A stretch of DNA of 64,000 nucleotides from Flavobacteriaceae bacterium PS02338 (lineage in GTDB: Bacteria > Bacteroidota > Bacteroidia > Sphingobacteriales > Sphingobacteriaceae). The stretch spans positions 24,999 to 88,998 of the forward strand of contig JASCOD010000014.1 of the NCBI GenBank assembly GCA_029959615.1, given 5' to 3'. The notes under the pieces were generated by a model. The model was given only the letters and a program-made list of their open reading frames with translations. It made no database searches and was not told where the DNA came from. The position numbers and the translations under genes were made by a program. This document shows, piece after piece, positions 9,038 to 18,339 of the stretch. The stretch's first letter is position 1, and each line of letters begins with the position of its first letter.

Positions 9038-9051
9038 AAAATCGTAAATCT
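9038..9051 (+). repeat. Short motif AAAATCGTAAATCT before purC
   Basis: An identical 14-mer occurs before the genes at 49070 (+) and 25722 (-). Here it ends 19 bases before the purC start. A decayed tandem copy (AAAAATCGTAACTCGTAAAT) lies just upstream at about 9016-9035. Confidence 0.7.
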
Positions 9052-9070
9052 TTAGTATTTTTATACCCTC

Positions 9071-10021
9071 ATGAAAGCAGTAAAAGAAACCCAATTTACT
9101 TTTCCAAAACAAACTAGTTTTTATAAAGGTAAAGTACGCGATGTGTATACCATTGATAACCAGTTAATGGCAATGGTAGTAACTGATAGAATTTCGGCAT
9201 TCGATGTAGTTTTGCCAGAAGCAATTCCATATAAAGGACAGGTGTTGAACCAAATTGCAGCTAAGTTTTTATCGGCAACAAAAGACATCGTTCCAAACTG
9301 GGTATTATCTACACCAGACGAAATGGTAACTATTGGCCGCATTTGTGAGCCATTTAAAGTAGAAATGGTAATTAGGGGATACTTGGCTGGACATGCTGCT
9401 AGAGAGTATGCTTTGGGCAAACGCGAAGTTTGCGGTGTTGCATTACCAGAAGGATTGAAAGAAAATGATAAATTACCTCAGCCTATTATTACACCAACTA
9501 CAAAAGCAGCAGTAGGTCATGATGAGGATATTTCTAAAGAAGATATTTTAGCTAGAGGTATCGTATCCTTAGCTGATTATGAAAAATTGGAAGCTTATAC
9601 GCAAGCGTTGTATAAAAGAGGTATAGAAATAGCTGCCGAAAGAGGTTTGATTTTAGTAGATACGAAATATGAATTCGGTAAAGTAGGTGATAATATTTAT
9701 TTAATCGATGAGATTCATACACCAGATTCTTCACGTTATTTTTATGCAGAAGGATACGCCGATAGACAAGCAGCTAATGAGCCTCAAAAGCAACTTTCAA
9801 AAGAGTTTGTACGTAAATGGTTAATCGAGAATGGTTTCCAAGGTAAAGACGGACAAGTAGTGCCAACAATGACAGAAGAAATTGTAGAATCTATTTCAGA
9901 TCGTTATATTGAACTTTACGAGCAAATTACTGGAGAGAAATTTGTTAAAAATCCTTCAGAAAGCATTCTGGATAGGATAGAGGATAATACCAAAGCCGCT
10001 GTTGAAAAACTGTTGCAGTAA
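9071..10021 (+). CDS. purC: SAICAR synthetase (phosphoribosylaminoimidazole-succinocarboxamide synthase)
   Basis: ATP-dependent ligation of CAIR and aspartate in purine biosynthesis. 316 residues of the longer PurC form: YKGKVRDVYTID at about 18-29, VTDRISAFDVVLPE, GRICEPFKVEMVIRGYLAGH, the KYEFGKVG nucleotide-site region and IDEIHTPDSSRYF. The ATG start is preceded by the AAAATCGTAAATCT motif. It stands alone, with no other pur genes nearby. Confidence 0.96.
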   Translation: MKAVKETQFTFPKQTSFYKGKVRDVYTIDNQLMAMVVTDRISAFDVVLPEAIPYKGQVLNQIAAKFLSATKDIVPNWVLSTPDEMVTIGRICEPFKVEMVIRGYLAGHAAREYALGKREVCGVALPEGLKENDKLPQPIITPTTKAAVGHDEDISKEDILARGIVSLADYEKLEAYTQALYKRGIEIAAERGLILVDTKYEFGKVGDNIYLIDEIHTPDSSRYFYAEGYADRQAANEPQKQLSKEFVRKWLIENGFQGKDGQVVPTMTEEIVESISDRYIELYEQITGEKFVKNPSESILDRIEDNTKAAVEKLLQ

Positions 10022-10088
10022 CAGTTTATAGTTGGCGCAAAATAGTTAACCAGTTAACCGAACATCAGTTAACCAAAAACAAGAGAAT

Positions 10089-10475
10089 ATGAAATTTAGT
10101 GTAGATAAGCACGAGAAATATGTAGTGTTGAAATTAGAGGAGCCGAAATTCACTAATGATAACGCACCAGCTTTAAAATCAGAATTCGTGCTTCTAAATA
10201 CAGAAGGCTACCGAAACATCGTGTTAGATTTATCAGCGGTTAAGGAGTGTGATGATGCACAAGATTTAAGTGCTTTGCTTGCTGGCGACAGACTTTGTAA
10301 AGCTGCTGATGGTATTTTTATTGCTTGCAGTGTGAATAAAAGTATTGCACAAATTATCCAAATGTCAAACCTTCATCAATCTGTTACGTTTGTTAATAAG
10401 TTAGACGAAGCTACAGACTTGATTTTCATGGAGGAAATTGAGAAGGAGCTTCGTGGAGGAGTAGACAAAGGGTAA
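10089..10475 (+). CDS. STAS-domain protein (anti-sigma-factor antagonist type)
   Basis: 128 residues with a single STAS fold: strand KYVVLKLEE, helix APALKSEFVLL, strand YRNIVLDLSAVKECDDAQDL, then a helical half with IFIACSVNKSI. The phosphorylatable Ser in the classic DLS-x-V-x-x-x-D-S motif is not clearly present (here DLSAVKECDDA), so SpoIIAA-type phosphoregulation is doubtful. It lies nine bases upstream of rnz, so it is probably cotranscribed. The motif GTTAACCAAAAA ends nine bases before its ATG. Confidence 0.8.
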   Translation: MKFSVDKHEKYVVLKLEEPKFTNDNAPALKSEFVLLNTEGYRNIVLDLSAVKECDDAQDLSALLAGDRLCKAADGIFIACSVNKSIAQIIQMSNLHQSVTFVNKLDEATDLIFMEEIEKELRGGVDKG

Positions 10476-10484
10476 TATAATTGA

Positions 10485-11396
10485 ATGAAATTTGAAATAA
10501 CTATTTTAGGTAGCGCTTCCGCTACGCCAGTTTATAATAGAAATCCAACAGCGCAATTGCTTAACTGCAATGAGCGGTACTATCTGATTGATTGTGGAGA
10601 AGGTACCCAACAGCAATTGATCAAGTTTGGATTTAAAGCTTCTAAAATAGATTATATATTCATCAGCCATCTACATGGTGATCATTTTTTTGGTTTGGTA
10701 GGTTTGCTTTCAAGTTTACACTTAAACGGACGTGTCAAACCCTTGCATCTTTTTGCTCCGCCAGCACTTAAAGAAATTTTAGAGCTGCAGTTCTTACATT
10801 CGGACACTCGTTTGCGTTATCCGATTAATTATTATTCGATTAACGCTGCAAAACCAGAGGTGATTTTTAGGAACAATGATGTCATTGTGGAGACGATAGT
10901 TCTGAATCATCGTATTCCTTGTACTGGTTTTAAATTTACTGAAAAGAAACGCTTAAGGAAATTGATCGTAGAAAAACTGGAAGAAGACGCTGTTCCTCTA
11001 GAATATTACCCAATGCTAAAACGCAGTGTAGATGTTGATTTGCCAGACGGAAAAAGTATTAAATATTTAGATTATACCACAGATTCTGCTATACCTAAAG
11101 TTTATTGCTATTGTTCTGATACTATGTACGACGAAAGGTACTTTGCTCAAATAGCAGGTGCAGATACCTTGTACCATGAAGCAACCTTTCTGCATGAAAT
11201 GTTAGATAGAGCTAACGAGACACATCATACAACGGCACAGCAGGCAGCAGAAATAGCTAATAAAGTGAATGCCAAAAAGCTTTTGATTGGTCACTTTTCA
11301 TCAAGATATAAAACTTTGGAAGCTTTGTTGGAGGAAGCTAAAAGTGGTTTCGATAACACTGAATTGGCTACTGAAGGTAAAACCTTTGAAATCTAA
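10485..11396 (+). CDS. rnz: Ribonuclease Z (tRNA 3' endonuclease)
   Basis: A zinc endonuclease that trims tRNA 3' trailers. 303 residues of the metallo-beta-lactamase fold. The zinc motif is SHLHGDHFFGL (HxHxDH). YLIDCGEGTQQQL precedes it, NHRIPCTGFKF follows, and the C-terminal ligands sit in YCSDTMYDE, YHEATF and IGHFSSRY. Its partner gene is the STAS protein directly upstream. A bidirectional terminator separates it from the leftward mlaD-like gene. Confidence 0.95.
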   Translation: MKFEITILGSASATPVYNRNPTAQLLNCNERYYLIDCGEGTQQQLIKFGFKASKIDYIFISHLHGDHFFGLVGLLSSLHLNGRVKPLHLFAPPALKEILELQFLHSDTRLRYPINYYSINAAKPEVIFRNNDVIVETIVLNHRIPCTGFKFTEKKRLRKLIVEKLEEDAVPLEYYPMLKRSVDVDLPDGKSIKYLDYTTDSAIPKVYCYCSDTMYDERYFAQIAGADTLYHEATFLHEMLDRANETHHTTAQQAAEIANKVNAKKLLIGHFSSRYKTLEALLEEAKSGFDNTELATEGKTFEI

Positions 11397-11470
11397 TTCT
11401 TACAGAAATATTTCCTTATTATTGCGAGCTTTGTGAAGTAATTTTTGAGAGTAGGATATAGGGTTAACAT

Positions 11471-11506
11471 AAAAAAGGCGAAGAATTAATTTCTTCGCCT
11501 TTTTTA
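11471..11506. terminator. Bidirectional terminator between rnz and the MCE gene
   Basis: AAAAAAGGCGAAGAA pairs with TTCTTCGCCTTTTTT across a TTAAT loop, with A and T runs on both sides. It serves the two convergent transcripts. Confidence 0.9.
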
Positions 11507-11523
11507 TATAGTTAAAAACTAAA

Positions 11524-12477
11524 CTATTTATCTTTTTTATTGCCCCCGCCAAATACAGAGAAGTGTACATAACGTTTAGGATTTGCTTTCAAATCGATCA
11601 TCAATGCATCTAAGTTCTTAGCGGAGTTATTAAGGTTGTCGTACATCTGTCTATCATTAATCAAAGCGCCCAAGGTACCTTTTCCACTTTTAACATCAGC
11701 TATGATAGCTTGCAAATCAGTCATTGCCTTGTTTGCATTATTAACTGTCTGTTCAAAATTTAGTGCGGCTACTTTATCTGTAACGGTATTAAGGTTGTTC
11801 ATTACAGCATCAATTTTAGTACCGTTGTTTTTGAAATTAGCAGTAATTGCTTCTACATTAGATAGGATAGCCGAAAGTTTAGAACTCTCCGAGCCAACCA
11901 AAGCGTCAACTTTCTTAGAAGTGGCTTCTAATGAGCTTAAAGTCCCAGCAATACTGGTAAAGCTGCGGTCAATATTTTTCTGCAAATTAGGATTTAATAT
12001 GGTGTTTACACTAGAAAGAATAGAGTCCATTTTGGCGATAATTGCCTCAGCTTTTTTCTGTACTGGTTGAAAAGTTTCCATTAAGCCTTTTTCTACATTT
12101 GTTTGTAAGTAATCGCCATCTTCAGCAAAATTCTTTTCGTTTCCTAACGTCAATACAATTGCTTTACTACCTAATAAATCTGTTCCTTCTAATCTAGCAA
12201 TAGTGTTTTTAGGGATTTCGTATTTGCCATTGATTTTCAAGGTGGCTTTAATAGTAGCATCTGGCTGTAGCTCCAGCGCAGCAACTCTACCAATCTGATA
12301 ACCATTTATCAATACGGGTTTAGAAACAGCTAAACCATCAACTTGAGAATAGCGAGCATATAATATCGTTTCGTTAGAAAAAATACTGTTACCCTTTAAA
12401 AAATTATATCCGATAATGAGTAGGGCAATAGAGAATGCAGCTAATATGCCTACTTTAGTTTCGTTTTTTATTTTCAT
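11524..12477 (-). CDS. mlaD: MCE/MlaD-family lipid transport protein
   Basis: 317 residues with an N-terminal transmembrane anchor (VGILAAFSIALLIIGYNFL, about 9-27). The MCE domain covers about 37-115 (ARYSQVDGLAVSKPVLINGY, QIGRVAALEL), followed by a long helical tail with repeated coiled-coil character (SSVNTILN, SLEATSKKVDALVG). It is expected to be anchored in the inner membrane and to shuttle lipids to or from the outer membrane with an ABC transporter. No MlaE/MlaF genes are in view. It is third in a leftward group after two amidases. Confidence 0.85.
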   Translation of the reverse strand: MKIKNETKVGILAAFSIALLIIGYNFLKGNSIFSNETILYARYSQVDGLAVSKPVLINGYQIGRVAALELQPDATIKATLKINGKYEIPKNTIARLEGTDLLGSKAIVLTLGNEKNFAEDGDYLQTNVEKGLMETFQPVQKKAEAIIAKMDSILSSVNTILNPNLQKNIDRSFTSIAGTLSSLEATSKKVDALVGSESSKLSAILSNVEAITANFKNNGTKIDAVMNNLNTVTDKVAALNFEQTVNNANKAMTDLQAIIADVKSGKGTLGALINDRQMYDNLNNSAKNLDALMIDLKANPKRYVHFSVFGGGNKKDK

Positions 12478-12579
12478 CTATGTTGTAGCGATTTTTAGTG
12501 GGTAATGGTTTAACATGAACCTGCTAAGCAAATAATGATGTTCGTCTGCTCAAGAAATTCTACGTAATTTTTGATTTAT

Positions 12580-13356
12580 TTAATTTTCTACTTCCTTTTT
12601 ATATTGTTTAACGGCATTTACTATTGCCATCACTATTTCTTCCTGTCCTTCATCAGAATTGATATATTTTTCCTCATCAGAATTGGAGATGAACCCTATT
12701 TCGGTAAGTACAGATGGCATTGCTGCACGTTGTAATATCAATAATCCTTGCTCTTTAACACCTCTGTTAACCCTTTTGTTTACTTCTGTATAATTTTTTT
12801 GGATGTAGCTTGCCAAAGCTAAGCTTTTTGAGCGATAAAGAGATTTATATAACGACAACAAGATTGCTTCTTCTGGATCAGTAGGATCATAACTTCCCTT
12901 CTTCTTGTAGTTCTTATCTTTGATGATTTCTTCGTTTTCTTTCAAACCAGCATCCATTTCATTGATACGTCTGTAAGCACCAACGAAGGTTTCAGTGCCC
13001 CTAACATGACCATTTCCAGGAGGCATAGAATTGCAGTGTATAGAGATAAATAAATCTGCTTTGGCATCGTTAGCAATTTCAGCTCTTCGGTACCAATCTA
13101 CATCCACATCTGTTTTACGAGTTTGAATAATTTTAATGCCAGGCAATTCTTCCGATAATTTGTTCCCAAGTTTCAATGCAACTTTTAATGCTACTTCTTT
13201 CTCCCAAGAATATGCACCTTTTGCACCAGGCTTTACACCGCCGTGACCAGCATCAACTACTATCGTTTTGATTTTATAGCCTTGAGCATTTGCATTTGAA
13301 AATGAAAGAGTTAATAGTAAAAAAGCAAAGTATGTAAGTATGTCTCTTAGTCGCAT
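12580..13356 (-). CDS. N-acetylmuramoyl-L-alanine amidase (Amidase_3), copy 2
   Basis: 258 residues: a signal peptide (about 1-24, ending NANAQG), then one Amidase_3 domain. Zinc-site motifs are VVDAGHGG, WEKEVALKVALKLG, LFISIHCNSMP and the catalytic VLTEIGFISN. It cleaves the bond between MurNAc and the stem peptide during cell separation, in the periplasm. No LysM or AMIN domain is present. It lies 31 bases downstream of a paralogous amidase gene with the same architecture, which suggests tandem duplication. Confidence 0.92.
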   Translation of the reverse strand: MRLRDILTYFAFLLLTLSFSNANAQGYKIKTIVVDAGHGGVKPGAKGAYSWEKEVALKVALKLGNKLSEELPGIKIIQTRKTDVDVDWYRRAEIANDAKADLFISIHCNSMPPGNGHVRGTETFVGAYRRINEMDAGLKENEEIIKDKNYKKKGSYDPTDPEEAILLSLYKSLYRSKSLALASYIQKNYTEVNKRVNRGVKEQGLLILQRAAMPSVLTEIGFISNSDEEKYINSDEGQEEIVMAIVNAVKQYKKEVEN

Positions 13357-13387
13357 TTAGTCGTGTTTTGCACAAAAGTACAAATTA

Positions 13388-14263
13388 TTAGATTTCTACA
13401 CTCAATTTATATGCCTGAATAGCTTTTAGTAAACAATTGGTAATTTCTATTTGTCCAGCTTCTGAATTCATGTAGTCTTCTTCTGTAGGATTAGAGATAA
13501 AACCTATCTCAGTAAGTACAGCAGGCATTCCAGCTCGGGCTAAAACTGCTAAACTTTTTTCTTGTACACCTCTGTTAACTCTGCCTACATTAACATATTG
13601 GTCTTGTATAAATTTTGCAAACTTTAAGCTTTGCGTTCTAAATGTATTTTTCATTAAAGATAAAAGGATGGCACTTTCAGGATCGTTTGCGTCAAAGCCT
13701 TCGTAGTTTTCTTTATAGTTTTCCTCTAAAAACATCGATGCGTTTTCCCTTTTAATAGCTTCGTCTTGTTCATCTATTCTTCCACTACCCGATACAAATG
13801 TCTCTGTACCTCTGGTAGAAGTGCTTTTTGCGTGTCTAGTCTTATAGATTGGAACTTTTTTGCCTTTTTTACGAGTGTAACCGCTGATATATCGTTGTGT
13901 GAAAACGGGCATGTCGTTACAATGGATAGAAATGAAAAGATCAGCCTTTACCTGATTTGCTAAGCCAATTCTTTCGTACAATGGAATAAAGACGTCTTCT
14001 GTTCGGGTATAAACTACTTTTACGTCCTTTATATTTTCTTCAATTAATTTGCCTAAGCGTAAGGCTGTTTTTAATGCCACATCTTTTTCTGTAGAATAAG
14101 CACCTCTGGTCATGCCATCTTTGCCTCCATGACCAGCATCAATAACAATTGTTTTTATTTTGTATTGCTGTGCAAATAACTGATTATCAATTATTAATAT
14201 GAAAAAAAGCGAAATTAGTGCGATCAATATTTGTTTTGCTCTGTTCAATGGTATATTTTTCAT
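13388..14263 (-). CDS. N-acetylmuramoyl-L-alanine amidase (Amidase_3), copy 1
   Basis: The frame is open to 14338, but ATG at 14263 starts a proper signal peptide (MKNIPLNRAKQILIALIS, ending QLFAQQ) and avoids crossing the lptD promoter region, so I use it: 291 residues. The motifs match copy 2: VIDAGHGG, STEKDVALKTALRLG, LFISIHCNDMP, VLTEIGFISNP. Compared with copy 2 it carries a basic insert of about 30 residues after the SIHCN motif (TRKKGKKVPIYKTRHAKS), close to the active site, which may tune regulation or substrate choice. It is divergent from lptD. Confidence 0.92.
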   Translation of the reverse strand: MKNIPLNRAKQILIALISLFFILIIDNQLFAQQYKIKTIVIDAGHGGKDGMTRGAYSTEKDVALKTALRLGKLIEENIKDVKVVYTRTEDVFIPLYERIGLANQVKADLFISIHCNDMPVFTQRYISGYTRKKGKKVPIYKTRHAKSTSTRGTETFVSGSGRIDEQDEAIKRENASMFLEENYKENYEGFDANDPESAILLSLMKNTFRTQSLKFAKFIQDQYVNVGRVNRGVQEKSLAVLARAGMPAVLTEIGFISNPTEEDYMNSEAGQIEITNCLLKAIQAYKLSVEI

Positions 14264-14319
14264 TAATTTTGAACGTTTTGTGGTAAAGATTATTGCAAAA
14301 TAAACATTCACACACAAAT

Positions 14320-17022
14320 TTGAAACTTTTACAGACACTCATTTTTTCAACTTTTTTAGTGTTGTTAGCCCTATCGGCTGATACTAAAGTTTTTGCATCG
14401 GCTCCTGCCGGATTTTTTCAGACTTTGCCGAAACAAACTGATACCGTAAAACGGGATACTACCAAAAAACCAATGAAAAAAAGCGGCCTCGATTCGAAGT
14501 TGGAATATTATGCCAAAGATTCGGTGGTGGTAGATAAAGCAAATCAAATTCAGTATTTGTATGGTGGTGCACGTGTTAAGTACGAAGGATTAGAATTGGA
14601 CGCAGATTTCATCAGATTTGATAGTAAAAACAAATTGATTTTCGCCAGAGGCAGTACCAACGATAAAGGTAAATATTTAGGCCGGCCAATTTTTAAGACT
14701 GATGGGCAAGGATCTTCCATGGCAGATTCGTTAAGTTATAACATACAAGCTGGCAATGGTATTGTGCATGGCGTTTTTACAGAGCAAGAAGGAGGCTTCT
14801 TTTCTGGTGGTAAAACAAAAATGCAACCAGATAACGAGTTTCACGTTTCTGGTACTACTTATAGTACATGTAACTTGCCGCATCCACATTTTGGTATTTA
14901 TATCACAAAGGGCATTGCAACAGAGAAGCATATCATAACGGGTCCGGTATACATGAAGTTTGAGGATATCCCTATGCCATTGGGGTTGCCCTTCGCTTTT
15001 TTTCCAAAACCTAATAAAAAATCATCAGGTTTTATACTGCCAACGCCAGGAGAAGACGCCACTAGAGGTTTCTCTTTATTGGGTGGGGGGTATTATATGG
15101 CCTTTAATGATTATATGGATGCTAGGTTGCTTACTAACGTTTTTACCAACGGCTCTTATGATTTAACACTAACTTCTAATTATACCAAAAGATATAAGTA
15201 TAACGGAAATTTCAATCTAAATTATTCCAGTACCCGTAATGGTTTAGAGGGAACACCTCAGTACGAGCCAGTGAAAACCATCCAGATTGGTTGGAACCAT
15301 AGTCAAGGTGCTAACGCTAAGCCCGGAACCACTTTTAGTGCTTCGGTAAATGCAGGTTCTACGAGGTATAACGAGATAACCGCTGGTGGTGGGACTTACG
15401 ATCCCAATAGGTTTTTACAGAATAACATGAGTTCAAGTATCTCTTATGGGAGAGTATTTGGTGATGGCCTGTTCAATTTTACTTCTGCACTTAGGCACCA
15501 ACAGGAAAACGTGAGTAGAACTATCAGTTTAACTTTACCAGATATCAGTTTAAACATGACAACTATCAGTCCTTTTGCTTCAAAGAAGCAAGTAGGCGAT
15601 CAAAAATGGTATCAAAAACTGACATTGGGATATAGCATGAATGCTACAAATTCGATCAATACTACAGAAGATCAATTGTTTGCTCCAGGAGGATTTAACA
15701 AATTTACCGGTGGAGTAGATCATAACGTTCCTATTAGTTTGCCATTTACTGTGGCTAATTATCTAAATTTTACATCAAGTATAAATTACTCCGAAAGATG
15801 GGATTTCAAGACTGTTCATAAAAGATTTATTAGAAACAGTTCGGGTTTTGAGGAACGAATAGATACCCTTAATGGATTTAAACGAGGTGGTAGATACAAT
15901 ATAAGTTCTGGCGTATCGACAAAGGCTTATGGTGTAAAACAATTTAAAGGTGATGGAGCACTGAGAGCTATCAGGCATATCATTACGCCAACTGTAAGTC
16001 TGAGTTATTCTCCAGATTTTTCGGATGAGCGATATGGCTACTACGAAAATGCGATGTATTATACTGATGATCTTAGACCTGGTATGAGTGTGCCTACCGG
16101 AGAGTTTGTTTATGAAAATGGCGCCATTAAAAAATATTCTGTGTTCTCTAGTGGTTGGGGCTCTCAGGGCAAAAACGGAAGTATTAATTTTGCTGTAGAT
16201 AATAACGTTGAGTTGAAAGTTAGGAACAGAAAGGACACGACGGGTACTGGCGAAAGAAAACTTGCTATTCTACAAGGTTTGAGCTTTAGCAGTAGTTATA
16301 ACTTTTTCAAGAACTTTCAAAAATTGAGTCCAATAACTTTTAGTGGTCGTTCGCAATTCACTGAAAAATTAGGTATAACCTTTGGTGGTACTTTCAGTCC
16401 TTATTTAGTAGAAAATGTTCCTTTAACCACTGGTATCGGAGCAAATCAGATTACTACTTACTCATATCAAGAAGTAGATAAATATGTATGGAAAGATGGT
16501 AAATTGCCTAGATTAACCAACTTTAGTCTTTCTTTTGATTATAGTTTAAATCCTGAAGCATTCAAAAAAAGGAACGAGAATATTGATAAAATAAATCAAA
16601 ATAATCCGCCTGCAACCAGAACCCAAGAACAAATAGATCAATTAAATGCCATTAGTAAAGATCCAAATGCTTTCGTAGATTTCAATATACCTTGGAACTT
16701 TACTTTTTCTTACAGCTTTAATTACAATAATATGTTGGGTAGACCTGAAAGTAGAAATGTAAACAACACGCTCAATTTTAATGGTGATTTTAACCTCACC
16801 TCAAAATGGAAAATTCAATATACATCAGGTTATGATTTTAAGGCTAAAAATTTATCTCAAACTTCTTTCTCCATATATAGAGACCTGCATTGTTGGGATT
16901 TTAGTGCAAATTGGATACCTTTTGGTACCTATCAAAGTTATTCTATAGATATTAAGGTTAAGGCCTCTGTTTTGCAAGATTTAAAATTGAGCAAACGTAA
17001 AGGTTATTACACTACCTATTAA
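14320..17022 (+). CDS. lptD: LPS-assembly protein LptD
   Basis: Outer-membrane translocon that inserts lipopolysaccharide. The frame opens at TTG 14293, but TTG at 14320 gives a clean signal peptide (MKLLQTLIFSTFLVLLALSA), so I prefer it: 900 residues. An OstA-like beta-jellyroll covers about 55-190 (YYAKDSVVVDKANQIQYLYG, VKYEGLELDADFIRFD), followed by the large LptD barrel (GITKGIATEKHIITGPVYM-like segment, then many amphipathic strands). It is divergent from the amidase-MCE group, an all-envelope neighbourhood, and cinA follows after 12 bases. Confidence 0.88.
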   Translation: MKLLQTLIFSTFLVLLALSADTKVFASAPAGFFQTLPKQTDTVKRDTTKKPMKKSGLDSKLEYYAKDSVVVDKANQIQYLYGGARVKYEGLELDADFIRFDSKNKLIFARGSTNDKGKYLGRPIFKTDGQGSSMADSLSYNIQAGNGIVHGVFTEQEGGFFSGGKTKMQPDNEFHVSGTTYSTCNLPHPHFGIYITKGIATEKHIITGPVYMKFEDIPMPLGLPFAFFPKPNKKSSGFILPTPGEDATRGFSLLGGGYYMAFNDYMDARLLTNVFTNGSYDLTLTSNYTKRYKYNGNFNLNYSSTRNGLEGTPQYEPVKTIQIGWNHSQGANAKPGTTFSASVNAGSTRYNEITAGGGTYDPNRFLQNNMSSSISYGRVFGDGLFNFTSALRHQQENVSRTISLTLPDISLNMTTISPFASKKQVGDQKWYQKLTLGYSMNATNSINTTEDQLFAPGGFNKFTGGVDHNVPISLPFTVANYLNFTSSINYSERWDFKTVHKRFIRNSSGFEERIDTLNGFKRGGRYNISSGVSTKAYGVKQFKGDGALRAIRHIITPTVSLSYSPDFSDERYGYYENAMYYTDDLRPGMSVPTGEFVYENGAIKKYSVFSSGWGSQGKNGSINFAVDNNVELKVRNRKDTTGTGERKLAILQGLSFSSSYNFFKNFQKLSPITFSGRSQFTEKLGITFGGTFSPYLVENVPLTTGIGANQITTYSYQEVDKYVWKDGKLPRLTNFSLSFDYSLNPEAFKKRNENIDKINQNNPPATRTQEQIDQLNAISKDPNAFVDFNIPWNFTFSYSFNYNNMLGRPESRNVNNTLNFNGDFNLTSKWKIQYTSGYDFKAKNLSQTSFSIYRDLHCWDFSANWIPFGTYQSYSIDIKVKASVLQDLKLSKRKGYYTTY

Positions 17023-17034
17023 ACATTAACATAG

Positions 17035-18291
17035 ATGCTGGCGGAAATTATAACTATTGGCGATGAGATACTCATTGGCCAGATTGTAGATACCAATTCA
17101 GCTTGGATGGCTACAGAATTGAATAAAATAGGAGTGAAAATTAAACAGATCACTTCTATTTCTGACGAAGCAGGACATATCGTGGCCGCTTTAAATGAAG
17201 CTCAAGAACGTGCTGATATTATCTTAATTACAGGTGGTTTAGGTCCTACAAAAGATGATGTAACTAAAATTACACTGGCTAATTATTTTAATATGCCACT
17301 TAAGTTGGACGAAGCGACACTTGCACACGTAAAACAGTTTTTCGAAAAGCTTAACAGGCCAATGATTGAGGCTAACATCAAGCAAGCTGAAGTGCCAGAT
17401 GGTTGTACGGTGATTACAAACAAAAACGGTACTGCTCCATGTATGTGGTTTGAGCATAATGACAAAATCATTGTTTCTATGCCAGGTGTGCCATTTGAAA
17501 TGAAATATTTAATGGAGGATGAGATTATTCCTCGAATTAAGAAAGCGTTCAAACTCCCTTTTATAGTTCATCAAAGTATTCTCACTGCTGGCTTAGGTGA
17601 ATCTTTTTTGGCAGAACAGATAGCGGATCTGGAAGAGGCATTGCCCTCGCATATTAAATTAGCCTACCTGCCAAAATTAGATCAGGTAAGGTTGCGATTG
17701 AGTGCTTCTGGTATCAATGAAGATGCACTGTTGGCAGAAATTGCTTTACATACTAATAAAATTGTGGAAAGGCTTGAGAAGCATGTGGTGCTAACTGAGG
17801 ACTTGCCTTTTGAAAAAGCTATTCTCAATTTAATGGGCAAGCATAAGTTGACTCTTTCACTGGCTGAAAGTTGTACTGGTGGATACATCTCTCATCTATT
17901 TACGCAACATCCAGGTTCTTCAACTGTATTTCAAGGGGGCGGAGTAACCTATTCCAATGCATTGAAGCAATTATTGTTGGGTGTAAAAGAGGAAACACTA
18001 GATGAGTTTGGTGCAGTTAGTGAGCAAACAGCAAAGGAAATGGCTATAGGTGCAGTAGCGAACTTCAAAACGGATTATGCAATTGCAGTTACTGGTATTG
18101 CAGGTCCAGATGGAGGTTCGGTAGATAAGCCAGTTGGCACAGTTTGGGTAGCCGTTGCTAGTAAAACCCAAGTGAAGGCAAAAATGTATAAATTTGCCAG
18201 CCAGCGTTTGCAAAATATAGAACGATCGGCTATGGCTGCTATGATGATGCTTTTTTTGCAGTTGAAACAAGATTTGAATGTAAAGCCCTAA
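17035..18291 (+). CDS. cinA: CinA-family protein (nicotinamide-nucleotide amidase)
   Basis: 418 residues in two parts. The N-terminal molybdopterin-binding-like domain (about 1-170: EIITIGDEILIGQIVDTNS, ITGGLGPTKDDVTK) is the ADP-ribose pyrophosphatase-type half. The C-terminal PncC deamidase (about 260-415: LSLAESCTGGYISHLFTQHP, VTGIAGPDGG) recycles nicotinamide mononucleotide to nicotinate mononucleotide. It follows lptD closely and may share its transcript. Confidence 0.94.
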   Translation: MLAEIITIGDEILIGQIVDTNSAWMATELNKIGVKIKQITSISDEAGHIVAALNEAQERADIILITGGLGPTKDDVTKITLANYFNMPLKLDEATLAHVKQFFEKLNRPMIEANIKQAEVPDGCTVITNKNGTAPCMWFEHNDKIIVSMPGVPFEMKYLMEDEIIPRIKKAFKLPFIVHQSILTAGLGESFLAEQIADLEEALPSHIKLAYLPKLDQVRLRLSASGINEDALLAEIALHTNKIVERLEKHVVLTEDLPFEKAILNLMGKHKLTLSLAESCTGGYISHLFTQHPGSSTVFQGGGVTYSNALKQLLLGVKEETLDEFGAVSEQTAKEMAIGAVANFKTDYAIAVTGIAGPDGGSVDKPVGTVWVAVASKTQVKAKMYKFASQRLQNIERSAMAAMMMLFLQLKQDLNVKP

Positions 18292-18297
18292 AAAGCG

Positions 18298-18305
18298 TAT
18301 TTTTG
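18298..18305 (+). promoter_or_regulatory. Candidate -7 box (TATTTTTG) before the acyltransferase gene
   Basis: A TAnnTTTG match 34 bases before the ATG at 18340, in the 48-base gap after cinA. This is consistent with an independent promoter. Confidence 0.4.
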
Positions 18306-18339
18306 TCTGTTAACCTAAATTTACATTAACATAAAATAT

